Shown piece by piece: positions 25,361 through 32,823 of a stretch of DNA of 64,000 bases. The stretch's first letter is position 1. Every line of letters starts with the position of its first letter. A program made the translations under genes and the position numbers. The notes beneath the pieces are model-generated. The model did not search any database, was not told the DNA's origin, and saw only the letters and a list, made by a program, of their open reading frames with translations. The DNA is from Nonomuraea soli (GTDB lineage: Bacteria > Actinomycetota > Actinomycetes > Streptosporangiales > Streptosporangiaceae), in assembly GCF_013761175.1 (NCBI RefSeq), contig NZ_JACDUR010000001.1, positions 682,001-746,000 of the forward strand. Reading direction: 5' to 3'.

Positions 25361-26572
25361 TTAGTGGAGCGACTCGGCAAGCCGGATCGTCAGGATGCGG
25401 CTCCTTGTGCCGGAATCCTTCAGCCTTCCGTCCTGACCGAATTCGCCGACCCCGAAGTCGTTGTCGTTGGCGATGACCAGCGTGCGCGCGTCGAGCAGGG
25501 CCACGCCCTCGATCTTGTCGGGGACGCCGGGGATGGCCTCCAGGTCGACGGCGAGCCGCTTGGTGACGGGAGTGACGCCCTGCGTGCCCGTCTCCAGCGG
25601 CAGGTCCTTGCCGAGCACGTCGGTGGCCTTGCGCAGGTCGACCACGTAGAGGCGGGCGACGGCGTCGGTGCGCTCCTCGACCAGCAGGCGGTCCTTGCCG
25701 AGCGCGACCAGGCCGGAGATCTTCAGGTCCTTCTGCTCGGCCTCGAAGCTCGCGGCGTCCTCGAACCGGTAGACGTGCTCGGCGGCGGGCTTGCCGGTGC
25801 GGAGGTCCACGACGAGCAGGCGGCCGGTCCTCGACGACTTGCCGGTCTTGGTGTCGGGGTTGGCCAGCGGGCTCTGCACGGCCAGGTAGAGCCGGTCGCC
25901 GTCGATCGCCAGGCCCTCGAAGCCGCGGTTGTCCTGCCGCTTGAGCAGGATCTCGGGCAGCGTCTCGACCACGGGGTAGCCGGCGCCCCTGAGCCCCATG
26001 CCCTTGGGCACGTAGCGGGCCAGCACCCGGCCGTCGCCGGCGATCTTCAGCAGGGAGGGCCCGTACTCCTCGACCACCCAGAAGTTCCCGCTCCTGTCGC
26101 GGACGATGTCCTCGGTGTCGACGCCGTTGGGGTCGTACGGCAGGACGTCCTGGCCGTCCCAGCCGTACGGCTTCTCGTGGCCTTCCTTGTTGGGCAGGCC
26201 GCTCACCGGGGTGCCGTCGCTCTGCTTGATCGTGATGGACCTGGCGATGACCGCCTTGCCCTTCTTGATCTCGACCCTGACGATCGCGGGGGCGAAGTCG
26301 GCGACCGGGAAGGTGCGCTTGTCGCCCAGCTCGCCGTTGGGGCCGCGGTCGGTGACCATCCAGAAGGCGCCGCTGTGGTTGGCGGGGAACAGGCCGCTGC
26401 CCACACCGCCCAGCTTGACGCCGCGGTCGTCGGCGACCGGCTGGAAGTCGCCCAGCGCGGGGGCGGGCAGCTCCACGTCAGCGATGATCTTCGCGGCGGG
26501 GGCCGCGTGGGCGTCGGGGACGGCGAGGGTCGCGGCGATCACCGCGACCCCGGCGGCCAGAAAGCGTTTCAC
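25361..26572 (-). CDS. secreted esterase-like phytase family protein
   Basis: Exported protein of 403 residues with a clear signal peptide ([21 protein letters not shown]). The remainder matches the 'esterase-like activity of phytase' beta-propeller family: [54 protein letters not shown] and [15 protein letters not shown] are typical blade motifs. Substrate in actinomycetes is not established. GTG 26572 follows AGGAGAG. It lies ten bases beyond the map start on the same strand, so the two could share a transcript. Confidence 0.88.
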   Translation of the reverse strand: MKRFLAAGVAVIAATLAVPDAHAAPAAKIIADVELPAPALGDFQPVADDRGVKLGGVGSGLFPANHSGAFWMVTDRGPNGELGDKRTFPVADFAPAIVRVEIKKGKAVIARSITIKQSDGTPVSGLPNKEGHEKPYGWDGQDVLPYDPNGVDTEDIVRDRSGNFWVVEEYGPSLLKIAGDGRVLARYVPKGMGLRGAGYPVVETLPEILLKRQDNRGFEGLAIDGDRLYLAVQSPLANPDTKTGKSSRTGRLLVVDLRTGKPAAEHVYRFEDAASFEAEQKDLKISGLVALGKDRLLVEERTDAVARLYVVDLRKATDVLGKDLPLETGTQGVTPVTKRLAVDLEAIPGVPDKIEGVALLDARTLVIANDNDFGVGEFGQDGRLKDSGTRSRILTIRLAESLH

Positions 26573-26663
26573 GTTCTCTCCTGCACCAAAAGGGACATAC
26601 GGCTCGAAACGTAGTGACGCTTCTGGTCGCGGAGATGGCGGCAGCGTGAACGACCGGCTGAGA

Positions 26664-27317
26664 TCAGATGTCGGTGATCCGCAGGCCGGCGTGCGCCTTG
26701 TAGCGGCGGTTGATGGCGATCAGGTTGGCGGTGAAGGCCTCGACCTGGTGAGCGTTGCGCAACCGCCCGCCGTACACGCCCCTGATGCCGGGGATCCGCT
26801 CGGCCAGCGCCTGCACCAGGTCGGTCGCCTCACGGTCGTCGCCCAGGACCAGCACGTCGAGGTCGACCTTCTCCACCGCGGGGTCGAGCAGCAGCACGGC
26901 GGAGACATGGTGGAAGGCGCCCACCACGCGGCTGCCGGGCAGGACCGCCGCCGCCTGCTGGGCCGCGCTGCCCTCCTCGACCGGCAGCGGGAAGGGGCCC
27001 TGCTTGTCGAAGCCGAGCGGGTTCACGCAGTCGACCACGATCTTGCCGGCCAGCGGCTCGCGCAGCGACTCCAGGAGCTCCTTGTGCCCGTCCCACGGCA
27101 CCGCGACGATCACGATGTCGGCGCGGGCGGCCACCTCGGCGTTCTCGGCGCCGGTGGCGCCCTCGCCGATGCTCTCGGCCGCCTCCTGGGCCCGCTGCGC
27201 GTTGCGCGAGCCGATGATCACCGGGTGCCCCGCGAGGGCGAAGCGCCGTGCCAGACCCTTGCCCTGGTCGCCGGTGCCGCCGAGGATGCCGATGGAAAGT
27301 CCCGTCACGTCTGTCAT
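26664..27317 (-). CDS. NADPH-dependent F420 reductase
   Basis: Soluble enzyme of 217 residues that exchanges hydride between NADPH and the deazaflavin F420. The N-terminal GILGGTGDQGKGLARRFALA (residues ~8-27) is the family NADP motif and IIGSRNAQRAQEAA supplies the phosphate-binding Arg. A second block (VGAFHHVSAVLLLD) and the C-terminal RLRNAHQVEAFTANLIAINR match family members. This shows the host uses F420. ATG 27317 or 27329 could start it; neither has a ribosome site, so a leaderless transcript is possible. It is followed on the same strand by the phytase-like gene after ~90 bases. Confidence 0.92.
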   Translation of the reverse strand: MTDVTGLSIGILGGTGDQGKGLARRFALAGHPVIIGSRNAQRAQEAAESIGEGATGAENAEVAARADIVIVAVPWDGHKELLESLREPLAGKIVVDCVNPLGFDKQGPFPLPVEEGSAAQQAAAVLPGSRVVGAFHHVSAVLLLDPAVEKVDLDVLVLGDDREATDLVQALAERIPGIRGVYGGRLRNAHQVEAFTANLIAINRRYKAHAGLRITDI

Positions 27318-27366
27318 AGGCCAGATCATGCCAGGGCGACCCCGGCCCCGCCGTACACGGGGGGCT

Positions 27367-27465
27367 GTACGGCGGAGCCGGGTGGTTCGGTGGCTTCTCC
27401 CCGGCGGAGCCGGGTGGTCCGGCGGCTGGAGGGCACGTGGGCCGGTACGGCGGAGCCGGTGGTTC
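27367..27465. repeat. degenerate repeat array abutting the lipase stop codon
   Basis: Three copies of a roughly 22-bp word (minus strand GAACCACCCGGCTCCGCCGT) start near 27465, 27421 and 27388. The first begins within the TGA of the secreted lipase gene. The surrounding bases are related low-complexity GGCGG/CCGG sequence. It fills the gap between the lipase stop and the F420 reductase start. No coding potential is seen. Confidence 0.65.
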
Positions 27466-28600
27466 AGCAGGTGGAGAGCGCGGGCACGCCGATCACGCGC
27501 AGCGCCAGCCACTCGATGGCCAGCGGTCCTCCCTCGACGGCGCCGATGACGTGGTTGCCGCCGGGGAAGCTCGCCCAGCGCACCGTCACCCCCGCCGAGC
27601 AGTACTGCGAGCGCAGCGCGGCGCCGACCGCGTGCGGGATGATCTCGTCGCCCTGGGCGTGGTAGAGGAACATCGGCACCCGGGGAGCCGTCGTGCCGAG
27701 CCGGTTCTCGGTGAGCCTGGCGACCCACTTGGGCTGGTTGAGCAGGTCGATCGGCGACAGGTCGGAGAAGCGCAGCCCCGCCAGCTTGCTCAGCTCGCCC
27801 ACGCAGTCGTCGCTCGCGTCGGCCAGCAGCGCCCGCCCTCGGTCGTTGAGGTCGGCCTCCAGGTCCAGTTCTGGGTAGGCGGCGTCGAAGCCGACGCCGG
27901 CTGCGGCGCCCAGGCCGAAGTTCGCCGTGCCGTCCAGGTGCTCGGCGACGGCCTTGAGGTCGGCGGGCACGCCGCCCGCGGCGACGCCGCGCAGGCGCAG
28001 GTCGGGCGCGTACGACGGCTGGAGCTGCGCGGCCCACGCCGCCGACGCTCCGCCCTGGGAGTAGCCCATGACCCCGACCGGCGCGGCCGTCGACAGCCCG
28101 GCGCCCGGCACGCGCATGGCCGCGCGGACCGAGTCGAGAACCGCGTGGCCCTGCGAGATGCCCGCCATGTAGGTGTGCGTGCCCGGCGTGCCGAGCCCCT
28201 CGTAGTCGGTGACCACGACCGCGAAGCCCTTCAGCAGGAAGAGGCTGATGAGCGCCAGCTCCGCCTCGCGTCCTTCGCGCATGCTGGCCGATGGCGCGCA
28301 CTGGTCGCCCAGGCCGTGGGTGCCGACCGCGTAGCCGATGATCGGGCGGCGGCCGAGCAGCCAGGACGCCTTCGGGACCAGCAGGGTGCCGCTGACGGTG
28401 TTGATCTGCCCGATGGCCGAGGTCGAGTTGTAGTGCAGGCTCCAGGCGTTGACCGGGACCTTGAGGAGCTGGCCCGGCAGCAGGTAGACGGTGGTCGGCT
28501 GGGCCGAGACCACGGTGCCGGGAGAGGCGGCCCGCGCCGGTGGGGCCAGGCCCAGGGCGGCGATGAGGAAGGCGACGAGGAACAGGACGCTACGGCGCAT
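27464..28600 (-). CDS. secreted lipase (LIP family)
   Basis: Exported alpha/beta-hydrolase of 378 residues. Signal peptide SVLFLVAFLIAALGLAPPARA precedes the mature domain. The nucleophile elbow is GYSQGGASAAW (Ser ~residue 172), with an oxyanion region at GYAVGTHGLGDQCAP. The catalytic Asp is probably in YHAQGDEIIPH and the His in FPGGNHVIGA. The pattern fits the secretory lipase family (PF03583) and points to extracellular lipid hydrolysis. Cysteines in QCAPS, DDCVG, QYCSA and the terminal STC may form disulfides. Its stop codon lies within a repeat array. Confidence 0.9.
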   Translation of the reverse strand: MRRSVLFLVAFLIAALGLAPPARAASPGTVVSAQPTTVYLLPGQLLKVPVNAWSLHYNSTSAIGQINTVSGTLLVPKASWLLGRRPIIGYAVGTHGLGDQCAPSASMREGREAELALISLFLLKGFAVVVTDYEGLGTPGTHTYMAGISQGHAVLDSVRAAMRVPGAGLSTAAPVGVMGYSQGGASAAWAAQLQPSYAPDLRLRGVAAGGVPADLKAVAEHLDGTANFGLGAAAGVGFDAAYPELDLEADLNDRGRALLADASDDCVGELSKLAGLRFSDLSPIDLLNQPKWVARLTENRLGTTAPRVPMFLYHAQGDEIIPHAVGAALRSQYCSAGVTVRWASFPGGNHVIGAVEGGPLAIEWLALRVIGVPALSTC

Positions 28601-28706
28601 GTTGAGCCCCTCTCATGTAATTGTGAGCCGATGGTTACTCGGCGGTAACCCCTCGTCAAGACCCAAATGACCCACGGAGGAAGGCTCGGTCAGGCACGAT
28701 GGGTTG

Positions 28707-29282
28707 ATGGACTCAGGTTCTGTGGAAGTCCTGCGTGACCTGCTCGCCGGCTCCGGCTGGCTCGAGCGCACCAGGGAGTTCGGACTGGCCCTGCGGACCA
28801 CCCGCTCACCAGGCGGGCTCCTGCTCGTCGGCACGCCGCTCGAGGAGCCGTGGCACCTCACCGCGCACCTGACCGACGAGGCCCGCTACGCCGACCTGCC
28901 GCAGCTGACGCCCACCCTCGTCCGCTGGAGCCCGCCGCCGGGGGCGCCGCCCCACCTGGCCATCGGGCTCGAAAGGCTGGAGGCCGCCAGGCGGGGGGAG
29001 ACGCTCCTCGTGGTTGCCGAGCAGGAGGCGCCCGTGCCGCTGCTGGAGCGGGTCGACGACGCCCGGCGCACCGGGGCCACCATCCTGGCTCTGGAGGGGG
29101 GCGACAGGGAGCTGGCGGGGCTGGCGCACGACGCGATCATCGTGCCCTTGGACGCGCCGGTGTCGTTCGACGGGGCCCAGCACCTGGTGAGCGCGGCGGC
29201 CGGCGAGATGCCCAAGCGCCCGGGGCTACGGGACCGGCTGGCGCGGCTGCTGGAGCGCGTGAGCGGGCCTCAGGTGGACTGA
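28707..29282 (+). CDS. SIS-like domain protein of unknown function
   Basis: Hypothetical protein of 191 residues. The part around residues 95-150 (ETLLVVAEQEAPVPLLERVD, then RTGATILALEGGDRELAGLA and HDAIIVP) resembles half of a sugar-isomerase (SIS) domain, in which a similar strand-helix-strand binds phosphosugars. The usual Ser/Thr phosphate loop is not obvious, so function should not be assumed. ATG 28707 lies three bases after a TTG. The gene ends exactly where the 44-bp tandem array begins. It is divergent from the lipase gene. Confidence 0.65.
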   Translation: MDSGSVEVLRDLLAGSGWLERTREFGLALRTTRSPGGLLLVGTPLEEPWHLTAHLTDEARYADLPQLTPTLVRWSPPPGAPPHLAIGLERLEAARRGETLLVVAEQEAPVPLLERVDDARRTGATILALEGGDRELAGLAHDAIIVPLDAPVSFDGAQHLVSAAAGEMPKRPGLRDRLARLLERVSGPQVD

Positions 29283-29435
29283 CCGGCTCAGTGTCGCGCC
29301 GAGCTCACGCCGGTGTCTCGTGTCAGGCGCTTCAGTGTCGCGCCGGGCTCACGCCGGTGTCCCGTGTCAGGCGCTTCGGTGTCGTGTCGAGCTCACGCCG
29401 GTGTCTCGTGTCAGGCGCTTCAGTGTCGCGTCGAG
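29283..29435. repeat. 44-bp tandem repeat, ~3.5 copies, spanning a LysR stop codon
   Basis: Units begin near 29283, 29327, 29371 and (partial) 29415, and share GCGCTTCAGTGTCG then CTCACGCCGGTGTC. They fill the space between the convergent SIS-like and LysR genes and enter the LysR coding end: the LysR TGA (29367-29369) lies in the second unit, so its last ~20 codons are repeat-encoded. The period is not a multiple of three, so a change in copy number would alter the protein tail. Confidence 0.9.
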
Positions 29436-30338
29436 CGCCTGCGTGGCCTCCTCGATCGCGCCGATCACCACGGCCTGCACGGGATCCGGCTCCCCTGAGC
29501 GCGTGCGGCTCACGCGCGTCACGACGTCGAGCCGCCGCGCCCCCACGTCCGTGATCGAGCTCACCCGCACCTCGCCCTCCGGCACGTCGAGCAGCGCCAG
29601 CGAGGGCACGATCGCCACCCCGTGCCCCGCCGCCACCAGCGCCAGCACAGGCGCGAACTCCGTGATCACATGCACCCTGCGCGGCACGAACCGGTGATGC
29701 GCCGCCAGCCGTTCGAGCGCCTGCCCGCAGGCCTGCGATGGCTCGCCCGCCACCCACGGCACCTCGGCCAGCTGCTCCACCGAGTGGTAGCTGTCGGTCC
29801 ACGAGGGCGGAGTGACGATGCGGTACTCATCGATGTGAATCGTCCGGCTGGCCAGCGAGGGCTGCGAGAGCGCGGGCAGCGACATGTCCTGCTCGGTGAT
29901 GAGCACGTCCACCGCGCCCAGCCGCAGCTCCTGCAGAGCTGCGGCACCCTCGACCTCGTGGATCAAGGGGATGATCTTCGGATGTTCCGCCGCCAGCGTG
30001 CGCATCGCCGGCACCAGCACATGCTTGATCGCGGTGTTGAACGCCGCGATCGACACCGGCCCGGCCAGCCGCTCGGTGAAACGCGTGAGCTCCTGTCTGG
30101 CCTCGGCGAGCTCCTCCTCCACCCGCTCCGCGTACCCGGCCAGCACCCGCCCGGCCGGCGTCAGCGAGACCGTGCGCTGGGAGCGGTCGATGAGCGCCAG
30201 GCCCACCTCGCGCTCCAGCTGGGCCAGCTGCTGGGAGACGGCGGAGGGGGTGAGGTGCAGCGCCTCGGCGGCGCGCATGACCCCGCCGCGCCGTGCCACC
30301 TCGTGCAGCACGCGCAGCCGTCGGGGGTCGATGTCCAT
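29367..30338 (-). CDS. LysR-family transcriptional regulator
   Basis: Cytoplasmic regulator of 323 residues. The N-terminal winged HTH (residues ~4-62) reads RRLRVLHEVARRGGVMRAAE then TPSAVSQQLAQLEREVG. A linker helix and a periplasmic-binding-like effector domain follow (GPVSIAAFNTAIKHVLVPAM, AAGHGVAIVPSLAL). The C-terminal ~20 residues come from a 44-bp tandem repeat and are probably non-functional. It is divergent from the small CBU_0592-type membrane protein and cyclase genes across ~70 bases with AT-rich sequence (30358-30375, including AACGTTATT), its likely target. Confidence 0.92.
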   Translation of the reverse strand: MDIDPRRLRVLHEVARRGGVMRAAEALHLTPSAVSQQLAQLEREVGLALIDRSQRTVSLTPAGRVLAGYAERVEEELAEARQELTRFTERLAGPVSIAAFNTAIKHVLVPAMRTLAAEHPKIIPLIHEVEGAAALQELRLGAVDVLITEQDMSLPALSQPSLASRTIHIDEYRIVTPPSWTDSYHSVEQLAEVPWVAGEPSQACGQALERLAAHHRFVPRRVHVITEFAPVLALVAAGHGVAIVPSLALLDVPEGEVRVSSITDVGARRLDVVTRVSRTRSGEPDPVQAVVIGAIEEATQALDATLKRLTRDTGVSSTRHRSA

Positions 30339-30410
30339 GCAGGTCAGCTTACGCTTGGATTTAGATAACGTTATTTGCGCTTGACCTGACAGGCTCGGAA
30401 AAATCAGGGC

Positions 30411-30662
30411 ATGAGCATCCTGATGGCGGTCATCGGCTGGGGCGGCGCGGCCCTGCTGCTGTACGGCTACGCCATGGTCTCCAGTTCCCGCATGTCGGGC
30501 GACGGCCTGCCGTACCAGCTGATCAACCTCGCCGGCGCGCTCGGCCTGATGATCAACTCGGCCTATCAGGGCGCCTGGCCCTCGGCCATCCTCAACGTCG
30601 TCTGGACCGGGATCGGCGTCGCCGCATTGATCAAACTGTCGAGAGTGAAGGCACCACGATGA
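30411..30662 (+). CDS. small CBU_0592-type membrane protein
   Basis: Membrane protein of 83 residues with three hydrophobic segments (ILMAVIGWGGAALLLYGYAM, INLAGALGLMINSAY and ILNVVWTGIGVAALIKL). The family has no known biochemical role. Its stop overlaps the cyclase gene start (ATGA at 30659), so it is co-translated with that enzyme. Divergent LysR is the likely regulator. Confidence 0.85.
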   Translation: MSILMAVIGWGGAALLLYGYAMVSSSRMSGDGLPYQLINLAGALGLMINSAYQGAWPSAILNVVWTGIGVAALIKLSRVKAPR

Positions 30663-31312
30663 TCGTCGAGCTGAGCCACCGCATCACCGACGGCATGACC
30701 ACCTACCCCGGCGTGCCAGGGCCCGTGCTCGGGACCCACCTCAGCCGCGAGGACTCCAAGGAGGTCTACGCCCCCGGCACCGAGTTCCACATCGGGACGA
30801 TCAGCCTGGCCGCCAACACCGGCACCTACCTGGACACTCCCTTCCACCGCTACCCCGACGGGCAGGACCTGGCGCGGCTGCCGCTGGAACGCATGGCCGA
30901 CCTGCCAGGGCTCGTCGTCCACGCCAAGCCCGACACGCGGGAGGTGGGGGTGGAGCTCTTCGAGGGCCTCGACGTACGCGGGCACGCGGTGCTCATCCAC
31001 ACGGGCTGGGACCGGCACTTCTCCACCGGCCAGTACTTCACGCAGCACCCATACCTGGCCCCCGAGGCGGCGTCGTGGCTGGCGGAGCGGGAGGTGGCGC
31101 TGGTGGGGATCGACTCGCTCAACATCGACGACACGCCGCCCCGGGGCGAGCGTCCAGCCCACACGGTGCTGCTGGGGGCGGGGGTCGCGCTGGTGGAGCA
31201 CCTCACGGGACTGGACGCACTGCCGGACAGCGGGTTCCGCTTTCACGCGGCACCGCCGATGATCGTCGGCATGGGCACATTCCCCGTCCGCGCCTACGCC
31301 ATCGTGCCGTAG
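30659..31312 (+). CDS. cyclase-family (kynurenine-formamidase-like) hydrolase, variant metal motif
   Basis: Soluble protein of 217 residues of the putative cyclase/formamidase family, metal-dependent amidohydrolases. The opening VELSHRITDGMTTYPG and the region HAVLIHTGWDRHF are typical. The family metal motif HxGTHxDxPxH appears here as NTGTYLDTPFH (residues ~53-63): the first two His ligands are Asn and Tyr, while the Asp and last His remain. The family member may therefore bind metal differently or act on another substrate. Translationally coupled to the small membrane protein. The terminal TGCCGTAG doubles as the first copy of a repeat array. Confidence 0.85.
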   Translation: MIVELSHRITDGMTTYPGVPGPVLGTHLSREDSKEVYAPGTEFHIGTISLAANTGTYLDTPFHRYPDGQDLARLPLERMADLPGLVVHAKPDTREVGVELFEGLDVRGHAVLIHTGWDRHFSTGQYFTQHPYLAPEAASWLAEREVALVGIDSLNIDDTPPRGERPAHTVLLGAGVALVEHLTGLDALPDSGFRFHAAPPMIVGMGTFPVRAYAIVP

Positions 31313-31435
31313 CCACCTCACGCCTGCCGTACGGCTCGCGCCCCGTGGAGCCGCCGCGCCCGCCGTACGGCTCGCATGCCGTCGCGCCTGCCGTACGGCT
31401 CTCAGGTCGTGAGGCCGTCGTGTCTGCCGTACGGC
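31305..31435. repeat. array of GCCGTACGGC palindromes after the cyclase stop
   Basis: The perfect 10-bp palindrome GCCGTACGGC occurs at 31326-31335, 31362-31371, 31390-31399 and 31426-31435, spaced 36, 28 and 36 bp. The flanks repeat loosely as TCGCGCC/GTCGTG. A related TGCCGTA at 31305-31311 includes the cyclase TAG. Clustered palindromes could bind a protein or fold into small hairpins. No gene is seen here or in 31436-31558. Confidence 0.8.
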
Positions 31436-31558
31436 CAGCGTGTCGTAGCGGGCTGTGGCGTAGGAAGGGCGCGCTGGCGCCGTGAAAGCCGTCGGCCGCC
31501 CGGTGATCCGTGGCGCGCGGGATCAGGCGGGCGGCCGGTCGACGTGCGTGGCGGGGCG

Positions 31559-31664
31559 CCTCAGACCGTGGTGCCTCAGGCGGCGGTGCCTAAGACTGTG
31601 ACGCTGTAGGCCGTGATGCCCAAGGCTGTGACGCAGTGGGCGGGTGATGCCTCAGGCTGTGATG
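31559..31664. repeat. seven degenerate copies of a 15-bp unit ending at a LuxR-gene stop
   Basis: Units begin at 31559, 31574, 31589, 31604, 31619, 31634 (16 bp) and 31650, with consensus CCTCAGGCTGTGATG. The last unit contains the TGA (31652-31654) and final codons of the small LuxR gene. Read on the gene's strand, several units keep a CTGA at the same position, as if the gene end had been copied outward. Confidence 0.75.
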
Positions 31665-31939
31665 CCGTAGGCGAGCAGGGCGGCCTCGGTGCGGTTGGCG
31701 GCGCCGAGCTTGCCCCGCGCGTTCTCGACGTGCTTCTCGACCGTGCGCGGGCTGATCTCCAGCTTCCTGGCGATCTGCACGTTCGTCAGCCCCTGCGCCA
31801 CCAGGCCGAGAACCGCGCTCTCCCGCTTGGTGAGGAACTCGTCGGCGTCCGGGTCAGCGATCAAGATGGCGTGCGGCGACACCGCTCGAACCACCAGACC
31901 TTCCGGAAGCGACTCCAGCAAAGCTCGCAACCTCGACAT
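31652..31939 (-). CDS. small single-domain LuxR/GerE-type regulator
   Basis: Regulator of 95 residues with almost only a LuxR-type helix-turn-helix: LTKRESAVLGLVAQGLTNVQ then ISPRTVEKHVENARGKLGA and NRTEAALLAYGI. No receiver domain is present. The ATG at 31939 follows GAGAGG by seven to eight bases, favouring this short form over a longer frame lacking conserved sequence. Residues ~1-30 (SRLRALLESLPEGLVVRAVS) form a short N-terminal helix. It may act as a GerE-like or WhiJ-like small regulator; target unknown. The stop codon is inside a repeat unit. Confidence 0.8.
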   Translation of the reverse strand: MSRLRALLESLPEGLVVRAVSPHAILIADPDADEFLTKRESAVLGLVAQGLTNVQIARKLEISPRTVEKHVENARGKLGAANRTEAALLAYGITA

Positions 31940-32016
31940 GACGCGACCTCTCTTAAGGGGCGGACCATCTCCGAGTGTGCGGGTGGCGGTTGCAGTTGGC
32001 ATGAGTACCCCTGTAC

Positions 32017-32190
32017 TCACTCCTCGTCGTCTCTCCCGTCGTAGGCCTCGTTGCGCTCCTTGGCGCGCTGCAGCGCCCCGGCGGCCTCCTGCTCGGAGGC
32101 GTAGGGACCCATGCGGTCCTTGTTCGGGCAGCCCTGCTCGGGCTCGACCCGCTGGTGCTTGAGGCAGAACCACCACTGGCTAGTGCTCAT
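32017..32190 (-). CDS. 57-residue Trp/Cys-rich small actinobacterial protein
   Basis: Short gene of 57 codons. The product starts MSTSQWWFCLKHQRVEPEQG and continues with CPNKDRMGPY, then a charged helix rich in Glu and Ala ending DGRDDEE. The WWFCLKH...GCPNKDRMGPY pattern matches a small conserved actinobacterial protein that I recall being annotated as hypothetical or SPOR-like. Two cysteines and a histidine could bind metal. No strong ribosome site precedes ATG 32190. It sits between two minus-strand regulators. Function unknown. Confidence 0.75.
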   Translation of the reverse strand: MSTSQWWFCLKHQRVEPEQGCPNKDRMGPYASEQEAAGALQRAKERNEAYDGRDDEE

Positions 32191-32217
32191 GCGGTGGATT
32201 CTGCCCCGCGCGCGGGA

Positions 32218-32823
32218 TCACAACCAGCCGGCGTCCTGAGCGATGCGGATGGCGTCGATCTTGTTTCTGGCTCCCGTCTTGGTGATCGCTCCGGTCAGGT
32301 AGTTGCGCACGGTGCCCGTCGACAGGTGAAGGCGCTGGGCGATCTCCTCGGCGGAGGCGCCTCGCGCGGCCTCGCGCAGCACGGTCGTCTCACGCTGGGT
32401 CAGCGGGCTCTCGCCGTACTCCATGGCCGCCGCGACCAGCTCCGGGTCGAGCACACGCAGGCCCGCGGCGGTGCGGCGGATCGCGTCGGCCAGCCGGTCG
32501 CCGGGGGCGTCCTTGACCAGGAAGGCCTCGATGCCGTGGTGCAGCGCGCGGCGGACCTGGCCCGGCTGGCCCATGGCGGTGAGCACCAGGATGCGGGTCT
32601 GGGGCCGTCTGGCCCGGAGCTCTGCGGCGGCGGTGATGCCGTCGACCACGGGCAGGTCGATGTCGACGATGGCGACGTCGGGCTCGGTCTGCAGGGCGCG
32701 GGGCACGATCTCGTCGCCGCGCGTCACCTCGGCGACCACGTGGATGTCGCTCTCCAGGCGGAGCAGGGCGGTGAGGGCGGCGCGGATCATGTGCATGTCC
32801 TCGGCCAGGAGCACCTTGATCAC
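32218..32823 (-). CDS. NarL-family response regulator
   Basis: Two-component regulator of 201 residues. Receiver: acidic pair ED at 8-9, phospho-acceptor Asp54 in VAIVDIDLPV, Thr in VLTAMG, Lys in AFLVKDAP. The C-terminal LuxR helix-turn-helix is LTQRETTVLREAARGASAEE followed by STGTVRNYLTGAITKTGA, resembling the DesR/LiaR group. GTG 32823 overlaps the kinase stop by four bases (GTGA), so kinase and regulator are co-translated. Together with the ABC genes upstream it forms a four-gene minus-strand operon, suggesting control of that exporter. Confidence 0.94.
   Translation of the reverse strand: MIKVLLAEDMHMIRAALTALLRLESDIHVVAEVTRGDEIVPRALQTEPDVAIVDIDLPVVDGITAAAELRARRPQTRILVLTAMGQPGQVRRALHHGIEAFLVKDAPGDRLADAIRRTAAGLRVLDPELVAAAMEYGESPLTQRETTVLREAARGASAEEIAQRLHLSTGTVRNYLTGAITKTGARNKIDAIRIAQDAGWL

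Noticed and set aside
29283..29435. CRISPR array
   Set aside because: Repeats are directly adjacent with no unique spacers, degenerate, and overlap coding sequence; no cas gene is present. The same applies to the arrays near 31.4, 31.6 and 60.3 kb.
31313..31651. Small gene in the 339-base gap
   Set aside because: Short frames here follow the repeats, have biased composition and lack ribosome sites.
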